Origin: Neomoorella mulderi
GTDB lineage: Bacteria > Bacillota > DSM-521 > Neomoorellales > Neomoorellaceae
Reading direction: 5' to 3'
Assembly: GCA_011375465.1 (NCBI GenBank)
Contig: DRZV01000030.1
Coordinates: 1 to 11,887, forward strand
DNA: 11,887 nt
Below the pieces are notes generated by a model. The model was given only the letters and a program-made list of their open reading frames with translations. It made no database searches and had not been told where the DNA came from. The position numbers were made by a program, and so were the translations under genes. Each line of letters starts with the position of its first letter. The stretch's first letter is position 1. Positions 7,889 through 11,887 of the stretch are shown one piece after another.

Positions 7889-8446
7889 TCCCTGGGCCTC
7901 CTGGGGCAATTCCCTTATGAGCACCTGATCTACCCCGTCTATTTCTTGAACCTGCACCGCTATCTCTTCCTTGAGGGAGGTGGGCACGTTTTTTCCCACA
8001 TAATCAGCCCTTATGGGCAATTCCCTATGTCCCCTGTCTATGATAACCGCCAGCTGGATATTCTTAGGCCGACCCAGATCTATCAGGGCATCTAAAGCGG
8101 CCCGCACCGTCCGGCCGGTGAAGAGCACGTCGTCCACCAGGATAACCTTCTTATCAGTTATATCGAAGGGGATCTCGGTTCGCTGTACCCGGGGATAAAC
8201 GGTTAGGGTGGTCAGATCGTCTCTATATAGAGTGATGTCCAGGCTTCCCAAAGGGACCTTTACCCCTTCCAGCTCTTCGATGATCTTCTGCAACCTCTGG
8301 GCTAAGGGCACTCCCCGCCGGCGGATGCCGATGAGCACCAGGTCTTGGGTCCCTTTGTTCCTCTCCAATATCTCATAGGCTATGCGGATAAGCACCCTCC
8401 TCAATTCTTCTGCGTCCATTATATTGGCTTTAACCGGCAAATCCAC
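7883..8446 (-). CDS. pyrR: PyrR, UMP-responsive RNA-binding attenuation regulator / uracil phosphoribosyltransferase
   Basis: PyrR binds pyr mRNA with UMP or UTP and favours transcription termination; many members also make UMP from uracil and PRPP. The 187-residue product fits the family (about 180). It has a type I PRT fold with the PRPP loop VILVDDVLFTGRT at 101-113, the family signature RGHRELPIRADYVGKN in the C-terminal part, and LYRDDLT at 73-79. I chose GTG 8446 because AAGGAGG sits 7 nt upstream and the residues after it align with known N-termini; the longer frame to 8491 would run back through the leader hairpin. It is the first gene of the pyr operon, preceded by a promoter and a terminator-like hairpin, and followed directly by an attenuator that this protein should control. 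Confidence 0.96.
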   Translation of the reverse strand: MDLPVKANIMDAEELRRVLIRIAYEILERNKGTQDLVLIGIRRRGVPLAQRLQKIIEELEGVKVPLGSLDITLYRDDLTTLTVYPRVQRTEIPFDITDKKVILVDDVLFTGRTVRAALDALIDLGRPKNIQLAVIIDRGHRELPIRADYVGKNVPTSLKEEIAVQVQEIDGVDQVLIRELPQEAQGP

Positions 8447-8470
8447 TTTTCCGCCTCCTTCAGGTGCATT

Positions 8471-8501
8471 AAAAAACCTGCGCCCGGACACGCAGGTTTT
8501 T
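8471..8501 (-). terminator. Terminator-like hairpin in the pyrR leader
   Basis: In the RNA direction, AAAAACCUGCG pairs with CGCAGGUUUUU around a UGUCCGGG loop, and U residues run on into UUAAUG. It lies between the predicted promoter and the pyrR ribosome binding site, so all pyr transcripts must pass it. It can act as a leader attenuator and could also end transcripts arriving from the upstream aminopropyltransferase gene, which has no other terminator. No PyrR-consensus loop is visible just before it. Confidence 0.82.
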
Positions 8502-8512
8502 CCTCCCCCTCC

Positions 8513-8530
8513 CCTCAGGATTTCCTGAGG
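8513..8530. repeat. Palindrome at the predicted pyr transcription start
   Basis: CCTCAGG and CCTGAGG arms flank a 4-bp centre (7-bp perfect arms, extendable by one pair). It covers the region just downstream of the -10. It could be a repressor operator or, if transcription starts farther upstream, a first leader hairpin. A G-rich stretch (GGGGAGGGGGAGG in the RNA sense) follows it. Confidence 0.6.
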
Positions 8531-8531
8531 T

Positions 8532-8560
8532 AGTTTATATCATCTCTTTTCCCCTGTCAA
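8532..8560 (-). promoter_or_regulatory. Predicted sigma-A type promoter of the pyr operon
   Basis: A perfect -35 TTGACA (8560-8555) is followed after 17 bp by TAAACT (8537-8532); an alternative -10, TATAAA, is at 15 bp spacing. The -35 lies just after the stop codon of the upstream gene. The predicted start point near 8525 falls inside a palindrome. Confidence 0.72.
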
Positions 8561-8570
8561 GATGAAAAGG

Positions 8571-9416
8571 CTAAAGGCCCAGCTCCTGGCGCAGGGGTCT
8601 GGCAAGGTTGAAAACCCTCCTGCAGGTGATATCGTCATAATATCTCAAGGCCTGGGGACGGTCGGCCCTGGGACCCAAGTCGGGCAGCCCCTTGAGGCAT
8701 ACGAAGAACCCCCAGAGGTCGTCGAAGGAGGGCACATATTCGCTGTAAGGATAGATGGGATGGAAAACGTCCTTGAGAATCCTGTAAAGCCGGGTGAAAC
8801 CTGCGCTCCTCACCCCTGAGAAGGCCGAAGTGCCTTGGACCGCCACAGCGCCGGGGCAAGCCAGGGCTTTATCCAGGATCTGGTAAAATTCCCTTCTGTG
8901 AACGCTGCCGGCAGGGCCAAAGACGTCATCGGTCACGTCCACTATGGCCACGTCAAAGGGTTCCCCCTGATAATCCTCCAGGTACCGGGCCACATCTTCA
9001 TACCTGAGTTCCACCCTGGGGTCATCCAGGCCGGTGCGTCCCAGATAGGCCTGGCACAGCTCAACCACTTCCCTGTCTATATCCACCGCCACTATTTTTT
9101 CCACGGTGGGATATCTGAGCACCTCTTCCACTGTCCTTCCTTCCCCTGTGCCGCAGATAAGAACCCTTCGGGGATGCCCGTGGGCCAACATGGCAGGATG
9201 AACCAGGAGTTCATGGTAGATGAATTCGTCCAATTCCGCCGACTGGATATCCCCGTCAAGAAACAAGGTCTTGCCCCATTCCTCCAGTTCCAAGATCTCC
9301 ACCTTCTGATAAGGGGTCTGCCGCTGCACCAGAACCTTCTTCACACGATAGACCCGATATCCCCCCAAATCCTGCATCCAGTACAGGTTGGTGGAGGGAT
9401 CTAACCCCAATTTCAA
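8571..9416 (-). CDS. Spermidine synthase-like aminopropyltransferase
   Basis: Rossmann-fold enzyme of the SpeE/ACL5 family. Known members move an aminopropyl group from decarboxylated S-adenosylmethionine to a diamine or polyamine. In the 281-residue form: LDGDIQSAELDEFIYHE at 53-69 (family LDG-x-Q-x(3)-DEF-x-YHE), nucleoside-binding CGTGEG at 88-93 where GGGEG is usual, acidic VDID at 111-114, catalytic-site-type DVTDD at 160-164, and YVPSFDDLWGF at 227-237. The VPSF-x(2)-x-WG and VELC details recall the ACL5/thermospermine group, but the substrate cannot be named from this. I chose TTG 9416 because GAGGAGG sits about 9 nt upstream, after the radical SAM stop; a longer frame would begin with a TTG at 9473 inside that gene. 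It lies 22 bp after the radical SAM gene and is likely cotranscribed. Confidence 0.85.
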   Translation of the reverse strand: MKLGLDPSTNLYWMQDLGGYRVYRVKKVLVQRQTPYQKVEILELEEWGKTLFLDGDIQSAELDEFIYHELLVHPAMLAHGHPRRVLICGTGEGRTVEEVLRYPTVEKIVAVDIDREVVELCQAYLGRTGLDDPRVELRYEDVARYLEDYQGEPFDVAIVDVTDDVFGPAGSVHRREFYQILDKALACPGAVAVQGTSAFSGVRSAGFTRLYRILKDVFHPIYPYSEYVPSFDDLWGFFVCLKGLPDLGPRADRPQALRYYDDITCRRVFNLARPLRQELGL

Positions 9417-9438
9417 ATCCCTTCCCCCTCCTCTCCAT

Positions 9439-10455
9439 TTAGTTTGCCCGGGGACATAGGGGGTCAGGGGCAAACAGATCTCCCCTTAGAATATAGGCCC
9501 GGGCAAAACATCCTCCTCGGCATTCTCCCCTCGCTGGGCAATCAGAGCATGGGGCTGGCAGAGGGGCTTCTGCCAAGGCTTTGACCAGGGGATGCTGGCA
9601 GAAGGCCTCCCAGGCCTCAACCAGCCCTCCCTTAACCTGGCCCACTCTGAAGTCTAAGACGTCGCAGAGCAGAATTTCCCCCGAAGGGATGATATCCAGC
9701 TCCTGGCAAGCACGACAGCTATAATAGGACACATAGGGAGAACGAATTACGGCTCCGGCGAAGGGAACGCACCAGAGGGAAACGGGATAACCATGTGCTT
9801 CCGCGGCCTCTTCTATCTCCAGGAGCACTCTGGCCATGTCCTGGCTGGTAAGGAGCATATCCCTGCTGGCCCTACCCGCCAGCATCACCGGGATGTATAT
9901 GGCGCTTCGCGCTCCCCAGGAAGAGGCCAAGGGGATAAACTTACGGGCTTCCTCCAGGTTGTGCCTCCCCAGGGCCATGACCATATCAAAGGTTACACCT
10001 TTTTCCTTCAAGGTCTGGGCGGCCCGCCTTACCCTCTCCCAGGTGCCCTTCCCCCTTATGCCTTCATGGGTGGTGGGGTTCACCCCATCCAGGCTGAGGT
10101 AGACCTCCACTCCCAGGGCTGAAAGCCTCTCCGCCACCTCCGGAGTGCAGGCCAGCCCGTTGGTTACCACTGTGGTCTTCACCTTTTTCTCCCGGGACTG
10201 CTCCATGAGCCTGAAGATGTCTGGCCTCAGCAGGGCCTCGCCTCCTGTGAAACCCACGTACTCCACGCCTAGGGCCAGAGCTTCCTGCAACAACTTCTCC
10301 GCTTCCCGGGTATCCAGTTCCCGCTGATGGGAAAAGCGGTCAGAAACATAACAGGTCCGGCAGCGGAGATTGCAGCGGGAAGTTATAAGCCATATCAGGC
10401 TGTCGGGTTTAACGAAAGGTTTCTCAGGGGGATCGTCGTCTCCGCAATTCACCAT
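9439..10455 (-). CDS. Radical SAM/SPASM domain protein
   Basis: A 338-residue AdoMet radical enzyme. The N-terminal radical SAM domain has the 4Fe-4S motif Cys28-Cys32-Cys35 (CNLRCRTC) and GGE at 71-73 in GFTGGEALL. The C-terminal SPASM domain has Cys247, then PSGEILLC with Cys264, then Cys303, Cys306, Cys312, Cys316 and Cys334, which fits the CX9-15GX4C - CX2CX5CX3C - C pattern that binds two auxiliary clusters. Family members modify ribosomal peptides (PqqE, AlbA-like), act as sulfatase-maturing enzymes, or work on heme precursors (NirJ, AhbD-like). Which applies is not clear, and no precursor peptide is nearby. The start ATG 10455 has GGAGGTGA just upstream. It sits between an ABC exporter-like pair and an aminopropyltransferase gene. 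Confidence 0.9.
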   Translation of the reverse strand: MVNCGDDDPPEKPFVKPDSLIWLITSRCNLRCRTCYVSDRFSHQRELDTREAEKLLQEALALGVEYVGFTGGEALLRPDIFRLMEQSREKKVKTTVVTNGLACTPEVAERLSALGVEVYLSLDGVNPTTHEGIRGKGTWERVRRAAQTLKEKGVTFDMVMALGRHNLEEARKFIPLASSWGARSAIYIPVMLAGRASRDMLLTSQDMARVLLEIEEAAEAHGYPVSLWCVPFAGAVIRSPYVSYYSCRACQELDIIPSGEILLCDVLDFRVGQVKGGLVEAWEAFCQHPLVKALAEAPLPAPCSDCPARGECRGGCFARAYILRGDLFAPDPLCPRAN

Positions 10456-10472
10456 TTCACCTCCGCAAAAAT

Positions 10473-10502
10473 ACTATAACAAAAAGCCCCCGCCCTTATC
10501 AA
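10473..10502 (-). promoter_or_regulatory. Predicted promoter of the radical SAM-aminopropyltransferase genes
   Basis: TTGATA (10502-10497) and TATAGT (10478-10473) are separated by 18 bp, each one base from the sigma-A consensus. It fills the gap between the ABC permease stop and the radical SAM start. The expected start point near 10466 would give a very short leader beginning almost at the ribosome binding site. Confidence 0.6.
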
Positions 10503-10509
10503 CCTTCCC

Positions 10510-11268
10510 TTAAGGGGAAAGGCGGCGCCTCAAAAGGTAGATGGGGGGGTAAAAACCCAACAGGGCGAAAACGCCCAGACAGGCCAAGTTGACCCAGAGA
10601 AAGGGTTTCAATTGCCCCAATACCAGGGAGCGGATGAGCTCCACCCCGTGGTAAAGGGGAGTGAACTGGGCCAGAAGCCTCACCACCCAAGGGAAACCCT
10701 CCAGAGGGAAAAACACCCCGCCCACAAAAGACATGGGGGTGATTATCAGAGTAAAGAAGTAGCTGAAAAGGTCTATCTTTTTCACCACAGCTGTCCATAT
10801 GAGCCCCCATTGGGCGAATATAAGCCCACATAATATCAAAACCAAGGGGACCAGCAAAGCCGAAGGGGAAGGGGTTAGACCCACCAGGGCCGTCACCAGC
10901 AGGATGACCGATCCGTAGAGCACCGCCTTGAAGGTGCCGAAGAGCATTTCCCCCACCACCACTTCTTCCAGGCTTATGGGGGTTGACAGGATGGCGTGGT
11001 ATATCTTTTGATACCTCATGCGGGTGAAACTATCATAGGTACACTCGGCGGAAGCTGCCCACATGGCGGTGGAGGCCACAAGGCCGGGGGCCAAAAACTG
11101 GAGGTAGTCGACCCCCTGGATGGGGGGGAGATAATACCCCAGGCCGTAGCCCATGGCCACCAGATAAAGCAGGGGTTCTACGAAGTTAAACATTATGTTG
11201 GCCAGCCAGGTCCTTCGGAACACCATCAGGTTGCGATAGAAGACTTTCCAGGCGCGGTAGGTGATCAT
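10510..11268 (-). CDS. ABC-2 type (NodJ-like) transporter permease
   Basis: A 252-residue membrane protein with about six hydrophobic segments (roughly residues 24-46, 57-78, 107-131, 136-160, 169-189, 224-247). The segment FLAPGLVASTAMWAAS (58-73) followed by ECTYDSFTRMR resembles the NodJ/ABC-2 permease family, whose founding members export lipo-oligosaccharides with NodI; many relatives are drug or lipid exporters. The start ATG overlaps the ATPase stop as ATGA, so the two are made together. The substrate is unknown. An export role is inferred from the family and from the adjacent biosynthesis-type genes. Confidence 0.9.
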   Translation of the reverse strand: MITYRAWKVFYRNLMVFRRTWLANIMFNFVEPLLYLVAMGYGLGYYLPPIQGVDYLQFLAPGLVASTAMWAASAECTYDSFTRMRYQKIYHAILSTPISLEEVVVGEMLFGTFKAVLYGSVILLVTALVGLTPSPSALLVPLVLILCGLIFAQWGLIWTAVVKKIDLFSYFFTLIITPMSFVGGVFFPLEGFPWVVRLLAQFTPLYHGVELIRSLVLGQLKPFLWVNLACLGVFALLGFYPPIYLLRRRLSP

Positions 11269-11887
11269 GTCAGGTTCCTGCCCGTCAGCTTCAAAAATAC
11301 ATCTTCCAGAGTGGCAGTCCTCAAGGCCAGATGGAGGGGAGAAAGATCGAGGTTCTCCAGAGCTTTAAAAACCTCCCTGCCCTCTTGGGTATAAAAATAG
11401 AAAGTGTTGCCGATGATCTGCCAGGAAAAGCCGTTAACTTGGGCAAAGGCCCTGATCTTTTCCCCGCCGTCCCTGGGGGTTATCTCCACCACCTCCCGGC
11501 CCACATACTTTTCCACCAGCTCCCCTGGAGAGCCCAGGGCCAGTATCTGGCCCTTATCCATTATGACCAGACGGTCGCACAGCTGGGCTGCCTCTTCCAT
11601 ATAGTGGGTGGTGAGGATCAGGGTTAAGCCCTGCTTCTTAAGCTCCCGGAGTTTTTCCCACAGAAGACGGCGCACCTCGGGATCCAGTCCTGTGGTGGGC
11701 TCATCTAAAATCAGGATCCGGGGATGGTTTATCAAAGCCCGGGCCACGGCCAGGCGCCTCTGCATCCCTCCGGAAAGCTGCTCCACTGGATGGGATGACC
11801 GCTCCCTCAAGCCCATGAACTCCATGAGCTCCTCTGCCCTTTTCCGGGCCGTGGAGGGGGGAAGGTCAAAGTAAAAGGCGTAGAGAA
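11265..11887 (-). CDS. ABC transporter ATP-binding protein (NodI/DrrA-like), N-terminus outside window
   Basis: The C-terminal 206 residues of a transporter ATPase that should energise the adjacent ABC-2 permease. Visible are the signature LSGGM, Walker B LILDEPTTGLDP with the D-loop, and the switch His in LTTHYMEEA. A C-terminal extension of about 80 residues ends in the LEDVFLKLTGR element typical of DrrA/NodI-type ATPases. The frame is open to the window edge upstream of the first ATG at 11825, and the residues there (LYAFYFDLP) fit the helical domain before the signature, so the gene continues beyond the window; Walker A is not visible. The stop overlaps the permease start. Confidence 0.92.
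   Translation of the reverse strand, partial: LYAFYFDLPPSTARKRAEELMEFMGLRERSSHPVEQLSGGMQRRLAVARALINHPRILILDEPTTGLDPEVRRLLWEKLRELKKQGLTLILTTHYMEEAAQLCDRLVIMDKGQILALGSPGELVEKYVGREVVEITPRDGGEKIRAFAQVNGFSWQIIGNTFYFYTQEGREVFKALENLDLSPLHLALRTATLEDVFLKLTGRNLT

Noticed and set aside
8835..9404. 189-codon open frame on the + strand opposite the aminopropyltransferase
   Set aside because: Antisense to a conserved gene, with no recognisable domain and no clear ribosome binding site; expected in GC-rich coding DNA.
10456..10509. A RiPP precursor gene next to the radical SAM gene
   Set aside because: The gap is only 54 bp and is filled by a promoter-like sequence and a ribosome binding site; no small frame with a leader/core pattern was found.
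1..11887. CRISPR array, tRNA/rRNA genes or insertion sequences
   Set aside because: No regularly spaced repeats, cloverleaf-like sequences, transposase motifs or terminal inverted repeats were seen; the window is almost entirely coding.

Overview
The window looks like a chromosomal segment of a moderately GC-rich Bacillota (Firmicutes), probably a clostridial or Moorella/Desulfotomaculum-like anaerobe. The main reasons are an RNA-binding PyrR regulator heading the pyrimidine operon, a PyrR-type attenuator between pyrR and pyrB, the pyrB-pyrC-carB-pyrF order, strong AGGAGG-type ribosome binding sites with frequent GTG/TTG starts, and an RqcH/NFACT gene. The exact genus is a guess.

Layout, left to right. 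Positions 1-1693 (+) hold rqcH (NFACT/FbpA family), cut at its 5' end by the window edge. It converges on, and overlaps by 68 bp, the end of the minus-strand pyrimidine operon. That operon reads right to left from about 8560 to 1626: promoter and leader hairpin, pyrR, attenuator, pyrB, pyrC (ATGA overlap with pyrB), a wrecked carB, and pyrF. Farther right, also on the minus strand, is a second group: an ABC ATPase (cut by the window end), an ABC-2 permease (ATGA overlap), a radical SAM/SPASM protein with its own likely promoter, and a spermidine-synthase-like aminopropyltransferase.

The most striking feature is carB. When the minus strand from 5550 to 2332 is read, nearly the whole carbamoyl-phosphate synthase large subunit can be reconstructed, but only through about seven lesions: frameshifts, two exact 5-bp tandem duplications, an inferred ~29-nt deletion and an in-frame TAG. 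Five of these fall in the N-terminal half. The C-terminal synthetase half is open and keeps its motifs until a last frameshift just before the end of the protein. Genes on both sides are intact. carA, which normally precedes carB, is absent, and pyrK, pyrD and pyrE are also not here. The operon therefore seems to have lost the carbamoyl-phosphate step locally while keeping PyrR, aspartate transcarbamoylase, dihydroorotase and OMP decarboxylase.

The right-hand cluster (transporter + radical SAM/SPASM + aminopropyltransferase) may be a small biosynthesis/export unit of unknown product. No precursor peptide gene was found in the window. No tRNA, rRNA, CRISPR array or insertion sequence was seen.
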